A program made the position numbers and the translations under genes. Below are positions 51,703-59,362 of a DNA stretch of 64,000 nucleotides, piece after piece; position 1 is the stretch's first letter, and each line of letters starts with the position of its first letter. Under the pieces are notes generated by a model that saw only the letters and a program-made list of their open reading frames with translations, was not told where the DNA came from and made no database searches. Source of the stretch: Stigmatella aurantiaca (lineage in GTDB: Bacteria; Myxococcota; Myxococcia; Myxococcales; Myxococcaceae); the NCBI RefSeq assembly GCF_900109545.1, contig NZ_FOAP01000011.1, positions 124,001 to 188,000 of the forward strand, in the 5' to 3' direction.

Positions 51703-52155
51703 ATGGCGATGGGAAAAATACCGGGCAACGATGATGAGGGCAGCGAGGGGGTCTTCGCGGAGATCAACATCACCCCGCTCACGGACCTCTTCCTGGTGCT
51801 GCTCATCATCTTCATGGTGACCAGCACCGTCATCGTGCAGCAGGGGCCTGGGGGCGGCGCCAAGGCGGGCCTCAAGGTGAACCTGCCCAAGGGTGGCGCC
51901 GCGGACGTCACCGCGCGCTCCACGGACCTGTCGGTGGCCGTGCTCGCCAACGGGCAGTACGTGCTGGGCGGCAACACCGTCACCGAGGACGAGCTGCGCG
52001 GGGCCTTCGACAAGGCCAAGGCCGACAACCCGGACACCGTCGTCATTGTCCAGGCGGACGAGGGCGTGTCCCACGGCACCGTCGTGCAGGTGATGGAGCT
52101 CGCCAAGCGGGCCGGCCTGGCCCAGCTCGCCATCGGCGTGCGCGAGGGCGAGTAA
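51703..52155 (+). CDS. exbD: ExbD/TolR-family protein
   Basis: The 150-residue protein has one N-terminal membrane helix after a short cytoplasmic segment (EINITPLTDLFLVLLIIFMV). It includes the proton-carrying Asp (NITPLTD) that is the mark of ExbD/TolR. A periplasmic domain follows. Together with ExbB it forms a motor complex. The start has a usable ribosome site (GAGG) upstream. Confidence 0.88.
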   Translation: MAMGKIPGNDDEGSEGVFAEINITPLTDLFLVLLIIFMVTSTVIVQQGPGGGAKAGLKVNLPKGGAADVTARSTDLSVAVLANGQYVLGGNTVTEDELRGAFDKAKADNPDTVVIVQADEGVSHGTVVQVMELAKRAGLAQLAIGVREGE

Positions 52156-52198
52156 GCGCCTCACACCGGGTAGGCAGCGACCCACGGGGCCAGGATTC

Positions 52199-52220
52199 CA
52201 GTGTTTACGGTGAAACACTG
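52199..52220. promoter_or_regulatory. 22-bp dyad upstream of DAHP synthase
   Basis: A perfect inverted repeat of 8-bp arms, CAGTGTTT - ACGGTG - AAACACTG, lies 51 bp before the DAHP synthase ATG. It is nested within a looser outer repeat, ATTCCA (52195-52200) and TGGAAT (52229-52234). This is a strong operator-like dyad, perhaps for an aromatic-responsive repressor; it resembles no regulator box I can name. It could also fold in RNA. Confidence 0.5.
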
Positions 52221-52270
52221 CAAATCCTTGGAATTCAGCCCGTTCTCTCGGCAAAGATGGGGGACCGCCT

Positions 52271-53350
52271 ATGACCGCTCGCACAGAAAATTTGAATGTC
52301 GTTGGTTTCGATCACATGCCGTCCCCCGCCGAGATCAAGGAGCGGGTGCCGCTGACCGAGCGCGCCGCCGAGGCCGTACTGGCCGGGCGCCGCTCGCTGA
52401 TGGACATCCTGAACCGCAAGGATCCGCGGGTGTTCGTCATCGTGGGCCCCTGCTCCATTCATGATCCAGAGGCAGGCCTCGACTACGCGCGCCGGCTGAA
52501 GCGGCTCGCCGACGATGTCCGGGAGTCGATCCAGGTGGTGATGCGCGTCTACTTCGAGAAGCCGCGCACCTCCACGGGCTGGAAGGGCTTCATCAATGAT
52601 CCGCGGATGGATGACTCCTTCCACATCGAGGAGGGCATGGAGCGGGGCCGCCGCTTCCTGAGGGACGTGGCCGAGCTGGGCCTGCCCGCGGCGACCGAGG
52701 CGTTGGATCCCATCGCGCCGCAGTACTACGGCGATTTGATCTCCTGGACGGCGATCGGCGCGCGCACCGCGGAGTCGCAGACGCACCGAGAGATGGCCTC
52801 GGGGCTGTCGACGCCCGTGGGCTTCAAGAACGGGACGGACGGCGCGCTGGACGCGGCCATCAACGGCATCCTCTCCGCCTCGCACCCCCACAGCTTCCTG
52901 GGGCTGAACGAGAAGGGCGAGGCGGCCATCATCCGCACGGGCGGCAACGCCTACAGCCACCTGGTGCTGCGCGGCGGCGGCGGGCGCCCCAACTACGACA
53001 CGGTGTCCATCGCCCTGGCCGAGCAGGCCCTCACCAAGGCCAAGCTGCCCTGCAACGTCGTGGTGGACTGCTCCCACGCCAACTCCTGGAAGAAGCCGGA
53101 GCTGCAGCCGCTGGTGATGCGCGATGTGGTGCATCAGATCCGCGACGGCAACCGCTCCGTGGTGGGCCTGATGGTCGAGAGCTTCCTGGAGGCCGGCAAC
53201 CAGCCCATCCCCGCGGACCTGTCGAAGCTGCGCTACGGCTGCTCGGTGACCGATGCGTGCGTGGACTGGGCCACCACCGAGGAGGCGCTGCGCGGCGCGC
53301 ACAAAGTGTTGCGCGAGGCCTTGTCCTCACGGCGCACGGACTGCCGCTAG
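52271..53350 (+). CDS. aroG: 3-deoxy-7-phosphoheptulonate (DAHP) synthase, class I
   Basis: The 359-residue protein is a class I AroF/G/H-type DAHP synthase. It has the N-terminal region PSPAEIKERVPLTE, the catalytic VGPCSIHDPEAGLDYARRL, KPRTSTGWKGFINDPRMDDS, GARTAESQTHREMASGLSTP and VVDCSHANS, all conserved. It condenses PEP and erythrose 4-phosphate, the first step of the shikimate pathway, in the cytosol. The dyad at 52199-52220 suggests regulated expression. The next gene encodes a PLP-dependent decarboxylase, 162 bp downstream. Confidence 0.94.
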   Translation: MTARTENLNVVGFDHMPSPAEIKERVPLTERAAEAVLAGRRSLMDILNRKDPRVFVIVGPCSIHDPEAGLDYARRLKRLADDVRESIQVVMRVYFEKPRTSTGWKGFINDPRMDDSFHIEEGMERGRRFLRDVAELGLPAATEALDPIAPQYYGDLISWTAIGARTAESQTHREMASGLSTPVGFKNGTDGALDAAINGILSASHPHSFLGLNEKGEAAIIRTGGNAYSHLVLRGGGGRPNYDTVSIALAEQALTKAKLPCNVVVDCSHANSWKKPELQPLVMRDVVHQIRDGNRSVVGLMVESFLEAGNQPIPADLSKLRYGCSVTDACVDWATTEEALRGAHKVLREALSSRRTDCR

Positions 53351-53512
53351 ACGAGCCGCCGAGGGTTTCTTTCCAGACATTGCTTCTGAGAAGTCTTTCT
53401 TCACCTTGTCTGATTTGTTTAGGGTGTGCCCGGGCACCGGGGGGGAACCGGATTCTTTGCACAGCACACCAGCCCATGGTGGCCCGTCACCCAAACCCTG
53501 TGGCGAGGATCC
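53351..53512 (+). promoter_or_regulatory. T-rich upstream region of the PLP decarboxylase gene
   Basis: This 162-bp gap is clearly lower in GC than its surroundings in its first half, with several T-rich tracts (for example TTGTCTGATTTGTTTAGGGT around 53407-53426). This suggests a promoter. A TTCTTC / TAGGGT pair at 17 bp is possible but weak. A perfect 12-bp palindrome, GTGCCCGGGCAC, at 53426-53437 follows and could be an operator. It cannot be a good terminator for DAHP synthase, as no U-tract follows. Confidence 0.4.
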
Positions 53513-55390
53513 ATGAAAGTCGAAAATTTCTCGAAGCACGTGGGCAAACAGCGCCGTCCGGTGTCCGAGGCCCCCAAGTGGTTCCAGGTCCGGAGCACCC
53601 TCAATGAGGCGTTTCCCTCTCCTTTCCGGACGGAGGGCCCGGACCCCCTCATGCTGGGGATGAACCAGGCCCTCTCGCTCCTCAACGGCCTCAAGCCTGA
53701 GCCGGGAGGAGCGGCCCATATCGGCTCCGCCTCGATGCACCCCAGCTATGAGCAGGCGGCCCATGCCCAGCTTGGCCAGACGGGCCTGCCGCTCTCCCAG
53801 GTGGTTTCCCAGTCCGCGCAGCTCTTCGAGGGCATGCCGCACTGGAATCACCCGCTGACCATGCCCAATGTCATTCCTCCCGCCAACCTGGCGGGCATCA
53901 TCTCCGCGATGATGACGCAGGTGTTCAGCCCCAACATCATCGAGGGCGAGTACTCCTGGAACGTGGAGAACTCGGAGCTGGAGTCGGCCGCCATGCTGTC
54001 GCATCTGATTGGCTGGCCCCATCCGAGCAACCTCGATGCCACGGAAGGCTCCGCCCCCGGCGGTCTGTATACCTTTGGAGGCTCGGGCTGTTACTTCTAT
54101 GCCATGAAGTATGCGTTGACGCGGGTGCTGGGGGCCGAGTCCCGGCACAAAGGCATCCGCACGGACGCGAAGATTCTCGTCTCCTATCAAGGGCACTACG
54201 CCAAGGAGAACTCCAGCGACTGGACGGGGCTGGGGATGGACAACGTGGTGCAAATCCGCACGGACCCGGTGACCAATGTCATGGACCTCCGGCACCTCGA
54301 GGAAGTGATGCGCACGTTCCATGATGCGCAGGTGCCCATCGCCGCCGTGGTCTGCACCATGGGCACCACGGATGCCTTCGCGGTGGATGACGTGAAGGCC
54401 GTGAGGGGGCTCGTCGAGAAGTACCCCAACCCGGCGCCCTTCGGAAAAACCTTCATCTATTGCGATGCCGTGATTGGCTGGTCCTGGCTGACCTTCGGGA
54501 GCTACGACTTCAAGGCCAACCCGCTGGGCTTCACCCCGCTGGTGCTCGAGCAGGCCCGGAAGAACTACGAAGCGGTCCAGCACATGAAGGAGGCCGACGC
54601 GGTGGGCTGCGACTTCCACAAGGTGGGCTGGTCGCCCTACAACTGCAGCATCATCGTCATGAGAGACTTCACGCAGTTCCAGGTTCTCATGCGCCGGGGC
54701 GGGTCCGCTTACCTGCAGGCCCGCACGCAGTACAACCCAGGCCTGTACACGCTGGAGGTGTCCCGCACCGGCGCGTACTCCATGGCGGGCTGGGCCACGC
54801 TGAAGTTCCTGGGCCGGGAGGGCTTCCAGTCCATCCTTGGCGGAGTGCTGGAGGTGCAAGAGGCGCTGCGCGAGCTGCTGGCGAATCACCCGGAGCTGGT
54901 CTGCGTGAACAACGCGGATACCGGCTTCGTCACCCTCTTCCGCGCCTACCCCGCGGGGGTGAATGCCCAGCAGCAATACGCGCGTGAGCTCACCGAGCCC
55001 CAGGCGCTCGAGGAGCTCAAGGCCCACAACGCCCTCCAGGAGCGGATCGCCGACACGCTGTGGCAATGGTTCCGGGACGGCCAGCAGCACGAGGGCGCCT
55101 ACGCTCCCTACATCAGCTACACGAGCGGGTTCCGGCCCACGGACTACAACCCGGACATGACCGTCGACGGGGCCGTCATCTACGCCCTCAAGGCCTTCCC
55201 CATGAACCTCAACGTCGGCCTGGAGTCCATGCAGACGCTGCTCAAGCTGGTGCTGGCCGCCCGGGACGAGGTGGCCAAGGAGGGCAAGCTCAACAAGCCC
55301 AAGCGGCGCACGGAGCGCCGGGCCGTCCTGACCCGGGGCACGGTGGAGGACCTGGTGAGCGGCGTTACCCGGCGCACCCACCAAGGGTAG
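53513..55390 (+). CDS. PLP-dependent group II decarboxylase family protein
   Basis: The 625-residue product has the group II amino-acid decarboxylase fold (tyrosine, DOPA and glutamate decarboxylases). The PLP Lys is Lys370 in DFHKVGWSPYNCS, the Asp contacting the pyridine is in YCDAVIGWSW (usually HVDAA), and the phosphate-loop region is TFGGSGCYFYAMK. The length matches bacterial tyrosine decarboxylases. The substrate is unknown; position after DAHP synthase suggests an aromatic amino acid. ATG at 53513 is taken as start because the 29 residues before it look non-coding. Convergent with the dioxygenase gene, 9 bp between the stops. Confidence 0.8.
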   Translation: MKVENFSKHVGKQRRPVSEAPKWFQVRSTLNEAFPSPFRTEGPDPLMLGMNQALSLLNGLKPEPGGAAHIGSASMHPSYEQAAHAQLGQTGLPLSQVVSQSAQLFEGMPHWNHPLTMPNVIPPANLAGIISAMMTQVFSPNIIEGEYSWNVENSELESAAMLSHLIGWPHPSNLDATEGSAPGGLYTFGGSGCYFYAMKYALTRVLGAESRHKGIRTDAKILVSYQGHYAKENSSDWTGLGMDNVVQIRTDPVTNVMDLRHLEEVMRTFHDAQVPIAAVVCTMGTTDAFAVDDVKAVRGLVEKYPNPAPFGKTFIYCDAVIGWSWLTFGSYDFKANPLGFTPLVLEQARKNYEAVQHMKEADAVGCDFHKVGWSPYNCSIIVMRDFTQFQVLMRRGGSAYLQARTQYNPGLYTLEVSRTGAYSMAGWATLKFLGREGFQSILGGVLEVQEALRELLANHPELVCVNNADTGFVTLFRAYPAGVNAQQQYARELTEPQALEELKAHNALQERIADTLWQWFRDGQQHEGAYAPYISYTSGFRPTDYNPDMTVDGAVIYALKAFPMNLNVGLESMQTLLKLVLAARDEVAKEGKLNKPKRRTERRAVLTRGTVEDLVSGVTRRTHQG

Positions 55391-55399
55391 CGCCCGGCC

Positions 55400-56152
55400 T
55401 CACGGGGCCGAGGGGCCCTGGAACGCCCTGGCGCGGAAGGTCAGCACCAGCGTGTCCCGGTGGCCCCGCTCCGCCAGCGGCTGGATGGGGGTGCTCTCGT
55501 GGATGACCCGCTCGTCATCCAGCAGCAGCGCGGACCAGGGCTCGGTCAGAGTGAAGCGGATGCCGCGCGGACCCTCGGCCTCGAACACGCGCGTCTCGCC
55601 ACCCTTGATGCCCTCGCGCCCCACCAGCAGCACGGCAACGAAGTCCACGCCATCCCGGTGGGCGCCCTCCGGCGTCGGCCGGCCAATGCCATCCGCCGTG
55701 TCGATGCGGAACTGGTGCGCCTCGACATACCAGGGCTGCGCGCCCTTCAGCTCCGAGCAGCACGCGGCGAGCCCTCGCAGCAGTTGCCGCCAGGGCTCCT
55801 GGGTGACGACCGCGGGGAGCATCGGCTCGAACCAGCGCTCCAGCCCGCCGTGCAGCGCGTTGTATTCGACGGGCTGCCAGTGTGCCCGGGGCGGCACGGC
55901 GGTGACGGCCTCTCCCTCCACGATGAAGCACGCGTGGCGGCGCGAGCGGTAGCGGCCCCCATCGCGCAGGTAGGTGTCGGCGGGCAGCGCGTCCCACGTG
56001 GGCCGCAATGCATCGAGCGCGGCGGCCGGGGTTCCCACCCGTTCACACAGGCCCTCGCGGCTGAGCACGGCGTAGCCGAGTTCCCGCAGGACCCGGATGA
56101 GCTGGGAGGGGGGCGTGACGGGCGGTGAGAGGTTCATGGGCGCGGCGGGCAC
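55400..56152 (-). CDS. 2-oxoglutarate/Fe(II)-dependent dioxygenase (amino-acid hydroxylase-like)
   Basis: The 250-residue protein has the double-stranded beta-helix iron site: HxD in GAHRDGVDFVAVLLV and the distal His in DDERVIHESTPI, followed by an Arg that can bind 2-oxoglutarate (RGHRDTLVLTFR). The sequence resembles the 2OG-Fe dioxygenase family that includes L-isoleucine 4-hydroxylase. It likely hydroxylates a free amino acid or small metabolite. GTG at 56152 has GGAG 7 bp upstream; ATG at 56137 is the alternative. It converges with the PLP decarboxylase; whether they share a pathway is inference. Confidence 0.78.
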   Translation of the reverse strand: MPAAPMNLSPPVTPPSQLIRVLRELGYAVLSREGLCERVGTPAAALDALRPTWDALPADTYLRDGGRYRSRRHACFIVEGEAVTAVPPRAHWQPVEYNALHGGLERWFEPMLPAVVTQEPWRQLLRGLAACCSELKGAQPWYVEAHQFRIDTADGIGRPTPEGAHRDGVDFVAVLLVGREGIKGGETRVFEAEGPRGIRFTLTEPWSALLLDDERVIHESTPIQPLAERGHRDTLVLTFRARAFQGPSAP

Positions 56153-56187
56153 CTTAGCGCTCCGGTCCGTGCCCTGGAAACGGCCGA

Positions 56188-56215
56188 GCCCCGCCTCCCC
56201 AAGAGGAAGCGGGGC
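56188..56215 (-). terminator. hairpin downstream of the acyl-CoA dehydrogenase gene
   Basis: Inverted arms GCCCCGC (56188-56194) and GCGGGGC (56209-56215) with three more pairs inside form a stable stem and a 6-nt loop, 22 bp past the acyl-CoA dehydrogenase stop. On the minus strand the stem is followed by a modest U-containing stretch. A terminator is the best reading, although the U-tract is weak. Confidence 0.5.
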
Positions 56216-56236
56216 CCGTTCAGGACCGCACCCGGA

Positions 56237-58081
56237 TTAAACCGCCGAGAAGGCGGCGTCCGGGATGTCCATCGGCGAGGCGTCCTCGAGCGCCATCAGC
56301 CGCGCGGACTGCTCCACGGTGGGAAGCACGTTGCGCGCGTACCACAGGGCGCTCCACTTCTTGCCCTCGTAGAAGGCCCGGTCCGGGTTGCTCTCGGAGA
56401 GGCCCGCCATGGACTTCTCCGCCAGCACCGCCGCGTCCAGCAGCAGCCAGCCCACGGCCACCTCGGACATCATCTGCAGGAAGCGGTTGGCCGACAGGGG
56501 GATGAGCTGCGTCTTGGCCGGGTCCTGCGACCAGCCCAGCAGCGCCATCGCGCTCGACATCAGCCCTTCCTGGGCCGCCGCCAGCGCCTTCACCTCGGTG
56601 CCGAACGTCTTGTGATCGCGGTTGGCCTCGATGAAGCCGCCCACGTCCTCCATGAACTGCTGGAAGTACGAGCCTCCGGCCTGGCCCAGCTTGCGGCCCA
56701 CCAGGTCCATGGCCTGGATGTGGTTGGTGCCCTCGTAAATGGAGAAGATCTTCGAGTCGCGGCAGTACTGCTCCACCGGGTAGTCCTTGCAGAAGCCCGC
56801 GCCGCCGTAGATCTGAATGGCCTGGGCGCACAGGCGGAAGGCCTGGTCCGAGCCATACGCCTTCACCAGCGGGGTGAGCACCTCCACCTGGCCGCGGTGG
56901 TAGGCCGCCCTGTCATCGTCCTTGCCCGCGAGCTGCCGCGCCTTGTCCGTGTGCATCGCCAGCTTGAAGATGAGCGCGCGGATGCCCTCCACGTGCGACT
57001 TCATCTCCAGCAGCATGCGGCGCACGTCCGGGTGCTCGATGATGGGCACGCGGGGCGAAGAGGGATCCTTCCACTTGGTGAAGTTGCCGCCCTGCTTGCG
57101 CTCCTTCGCATAGTCGAGCGCGTTGTAGTAGGCCGCCGAGGCCAGCGCCACGCCCTGGGTGCCCACGGCGATGCGCGCCCCGTTCATCAGCTTGAACATC
57201 TGGCTCATGCCGACGTGCTCGACGCTGCCCACGAGCTCGCCCACGCACGCGTCGTTCTCGCCAAAGTTGAGCACACACGTGGCCGAGCCATTGATGCCCA
57301 TCTTGTGCTCGATGGAGCCCAGCGTCACGTCGTTGGGCTGGCCCGGGGAGCCATCCGCATTGATGCGCAGCTTGGGGACGATGAACAGCGACAGGCCCTT
57401 GGTGCCCACCGAGGCCCCCTCCACGCGCGCCAGCACCAGGTGGATGATGTTCTCGGTGAGATCATGGTCTCCCGCGGAGATGAAGATCTTGGTTCCGCGG
57501 ATGTTGTAGGTGCCGTCCGCGTTGCGGCGGGCCGTCGACTTGGCCGCGCCCACGTCCGAGCCCGCCTGCGGCTCGGTGAGGCACATGGTGCCGCCCCAGG
57601 TGCCATTCTGCATCTTCTCCACGTACTGGTGCTTCTGCTCGGGGGTGCCGCACTCGGCCACCACCTCCGCCGCGCCGTAGGCCAGCCCCGGGTACATGTT
57701 GAAGGCGGTGTTGGCCCCGCAGAGCATCTCCTCCACGGCCATCTGCAGCATCATCGGCCCGCCCTGGCCGCCGTGGTCCGTGCTCACACCGACCGTCTTG
57801 AAGCCCTGCTCATAGAGCTGCTTCCAGGCTTCCTTGAAGCCCTTGGGCGTGAGGACCGAGCCGTTCTCCACCCGGCAGCCTTCCCGGTCCGCTGAGGCGT
57901 TCAGAGGCCCCAGCACATCCTTGGCGAAGCGGTAAGTGGCCTCGAGCACCGCCTTCGCCTCATCCGGGCCCCAGGCCTCGAAGGGTGCCTGGCCCAAGAG
58001 CTGGCCAACGCCAAATTGCTCGAAGAGGGTGAAGAAGATCTCTCGAAGGTCGGTCTTGTAGTGGTTGATTCCGGCGGACAT
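56237..58081 (-). CDS. long acyl-CoA dehydrogenase (DmdC-like)
   Basis: The 614-residue flavoenzyme is of the long type with N- and C-terminal extra domains, like DmdC and related acyl-CoA dehydrogenases, and not the 380-residue classic form. It has the FAD/substrate motif MCLTEPQAGSDVGA and the catalytic Glu in FSIYEGTNHIQAMDLVGRK. It introduces a double bond into an acyl-CoA; chain specificity is unknown. A sigma-70-like promoter and a palindromic operator lie upstream, suggesting control by a fatty-acid-type regulator. The MaoC genes next door would fit the following hydration step. Confidence 0.9.
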   Translation of the reverse strand: MSAGINHYKTDLREIFFTLFEQFGVGQLLGQAPFEAWGPDEAKAVLEATYRFAKDVLGPLNASADREGCRVENGSVLTPKGFKEAWKQLYEQGFKTVGVSTDHGGQGGPMMLQMAVEEMLCGANTAFNMYPGLAYGAAEVVAECGTPEQKHQYVEKMQNGTWGGTMCLTEPQAGSDVGAAKSTARRNADGTYNIRGTKIFISAGDHDLTENIIHLVLARVEGASVGTKGLSLFIVPKLRINADGSPGQPNDVTLGSIEHKMGINGSATCVLNFGENDACVGELVGSVEHVGMSQMFKLMNGARIAVGTQGVALASAAYYNALDYAKERKQGGNFTKWKDPSSPRVPIIEHPDVRRMLLEMKSHVEGIRALIFKLAMHTDKARQLAGKDDDRAAYHRGQVEVLTPLVKAYGSDQAFRLCAQAIQIYGGAGFCKDYPVEQYCRDSKIFSIYEGTNHIQAMDLVGRKLGQAGGSYFQQFMEDVGGFIEANRDHKTFGTEVKALAAAQEGLMSSAMALLGWSQDPAKTQLIPLSANRFLQMMSEVAVGWLLLDAAVLAEKSMAGLSESNPDRAFYEGKKWSALWYARNVLPTVEQSARLMALEDASPMDIPDAAFSAV

Positions 58082-58124
58082 GGCTTCTCCCCGTCATGAA
58101 GGGGCTCGCTGCTTGGCCATGTAC

Positions 58125-58134
58125 ACACATGTGT
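58125..58134. promoter_or_regulatory. palindromic operator in the acyl-CoA dehydrogenase 5' region
   Basis: The perfect 10-bp palindrome ACACATGTGT lies 44 bp before the acyl-CoA dehydrogenase start codon and about 17 nt after the predicted transcription start. It is the expected place for a repressor site. No regulator gene is adjacent, so the binding protein is unknown. Confidence 0.4.
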
Positions 58135-58158
58135 CAGCGGCGCCCTGGGACACCGGAA

Positions 58159-58186
58159 ACTTTACGTCGATTGATTCGAGAGTCAA
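58159..58186 (-). promoter_or_regulatory. candidate sigma-70 promoter of the acyl-CoA dehydrogenase gene
   Basis: On the minus strand TTGACT (58181-58186) is followed after 16 bp by TAAAGT (58159-58164). Both are close to the sigma-70 hexamers, with 5 of 6 and 4 of 6 matches. Transcription would start near 58151, leaving a 70-nt leader that carries the ACACATGTGT palindrome. Confidence 0.45.
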
Positions 58187-58209
58187 CCGGAAGTGACGCC
58201 TCGCGTTGA

Positions 58210-58228
58210 GGGGCGGTCAAACCGCCCC
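58210..58228 (-). terminator. rho-independent-like hairpin after the MaoC gene pair
   Basis: Perfect 8-bp arms, GGGGCGGT and ACCGCCCC, separated by CAA lie 20 bp past the stop of the 58249 gene. On the minus strand the stem is flanked by A and C rather than a clear U-tract. It separates the MaoC transcript from the acyl-CoA dehydrogenase promoter. Confidence 0.55.
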
Positions 58229-58248
58229 TTCCCGCCTGCTGGGGTCTG

Positions 58249-58896
58249 TCACTTCTTGTGCTTCTTGGTCCCCTCGGCGTCCGGGTTGGAGGCCTCGGTG
58301 GCCGTCTTCGCGGACTTCTTGGAGCCGGGCGCCTTCTTGGCCCCCGTCTCCTCGGCTGGTGCCGCCGGGGCGCTGTCCGGGGTGGCGCCGGGGGCGAGGA
58401 TGCTCTCGCGCGGCACCTCCACCACGATGGGGCTCTGGCCGGAGCGCTGCCGGTTCTCATCCTCCAGCGAGTAGAACAGCTGGATGGCCGCCTGCCCCTT
58501 CATGAGCAGCTCGCCGCGCTGGTTCTCCGCCCACAGGTCGATCTCGACGAAGTAGCGGCCGCCCGAGCCGTGCCGGTCGCTCACCCGGCCCTTGCAGACG
58601 ACGGTGTCGCCCGGCCACACCATCTTGATGAAGCGCACGCCGTAGCGGCGCAGCTGGCCGCCGCGGGCCCAGTCGCTGATGAGCTGGCCCAGCATGCCCA
58701 TGATGAGCATGCCGGGCGCATACACGGAGGGCATGCCCACGCTCTTGGCGTACACCTCGTCCACGTGCACGGGGTTGTAGTCGCCGCTGGCGCCCGCGTA
58801 GCGGGACAGCTGGACACGGTCCACCGGCGCCTTGGCGAGCGCCGGCAGCTCGTCGCCGACGCGGATGGCTTCGAAGTAGAGCTTGCGCGCGGGCAT
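58249..58896 (-). CDS. MaoC-like hydratase/dehydratase with basic tail
   Basis: The 215-residue protein has a MaoC hotdog fold with the catalytic motif YAGASGDYNPVHVDEVYAKS, where the Asp/His pair of the R-hydratase motif is visible. FIKMVWPGDTVVCKGRVSD follows, as in HadB-like dehydratases. An Ala/Lys-rich C-terminal tail of about 55 residues (KKAPGSKKSAK and KKHKK) is unusual. Its start overlaps the stop of the partner by 1 bp. It probably forms a heterodimer with the 58896 product and acts on R-3-hydroxyacyl-CoA/ACP. Confidence 0.85.
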   Translation of the reverse strand: MPARKLYFEAIRVGDELPALAKAPVDRVQLSRYAGASGDYNPVHVDEVYAKSVGMPSVYAPGMLIMGMLGQLISDWARGGQLRRYGVRFIKMVWPGDTVVCKGRVSDRHGSGGRYFVEIDLWAENQRGELLMKGQAAIQLFYSLEDENRQRSGQSPIVVEVPRESILAPGATPDSAPAAPAEETGAKKAPGSKKSAKTATEASNPDAEGTKKHKK

Positions 58897-59345
58897 CAGG
58901 CGTTCTCCTTGGCTGCGCGGACGATGAGGGTGCGGCGGGCGCGGAAGACGAGGTTTCCTTCCTCGTCCCGGCCCTCGTCCTCGATGACCGCGACGTCCAT
59001 CTTGCCCGCGGGCCCCGAGCGCTCGAGCACGTCGGCCACCTTGGTGGCCACGTAGATGCGGTCCCCGGCGAAGATGGGCCGCTCGTACTCGAAGCCCTGC
59101 TCGGCATGCAGCAGGCTCTTGATGCCCACCCCGAGCAGCTCGCGCAGGTCCGCCGCGGAGTGGAACGACGCGGGGAACGTGGGTGGCGCCACGATGGTGG
59201 GATACCCCGATGCCCGGGCGTACTCCTCGTCGTAGTAGATGGGGTTGTAATCGCCGAGCGCCTCGGCGAACCGCCGGATGGCACCCTTCTCGACCTCATT
59301 GAGCGTCGGCGGCGACAGACGGCCGATCGCATTCTTGTCCAACAT
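58896..59345 (-). CDS. MaoC-like hydratase/dehydratase (HadA-like)
   Basis: The 149-residue product has a hotdog fold of the FAS1-type dehydratase N-terminal domain (FAEALGDYNPIYYDEEYARASGYP), which matches HadA-type subunits. The catalytic Asp/His pair of active MaoC is absent at the equivalent position, where Tyr replaces His (NPIYYDE), so this is probably the non-catalytic half of a heterodimer with the next gene. The start is 17 bp after the stop of the DapB-like gene. Confidence 0.83.
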   Translation of the reverse strand: MLDKNAIGRLSPPTLNEVEKGAIRRFAEALGDYNPIYYDEEYARASGYPTIVAPPTFPASFHSAADLRELLGVGIKSLLHAEQGFEYERPIFAGDRIYVATKVADVLERSGPAGKMDVAVIEDEGRDEEGNLVFRARRTLIVRAAKENA

Positions 59346-59362
59346 TGCCCCTCCGTTGACTC

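Noticed and set aside
52201-52464. Possible leader peptide before DAHP synthase, MFTVKHCKSLEF...
   Set aside because: It overlaps the real start out of frame and has only three Phe and one Tyr in its first 25 residues, so it is not a convincing aromatic attenuator.
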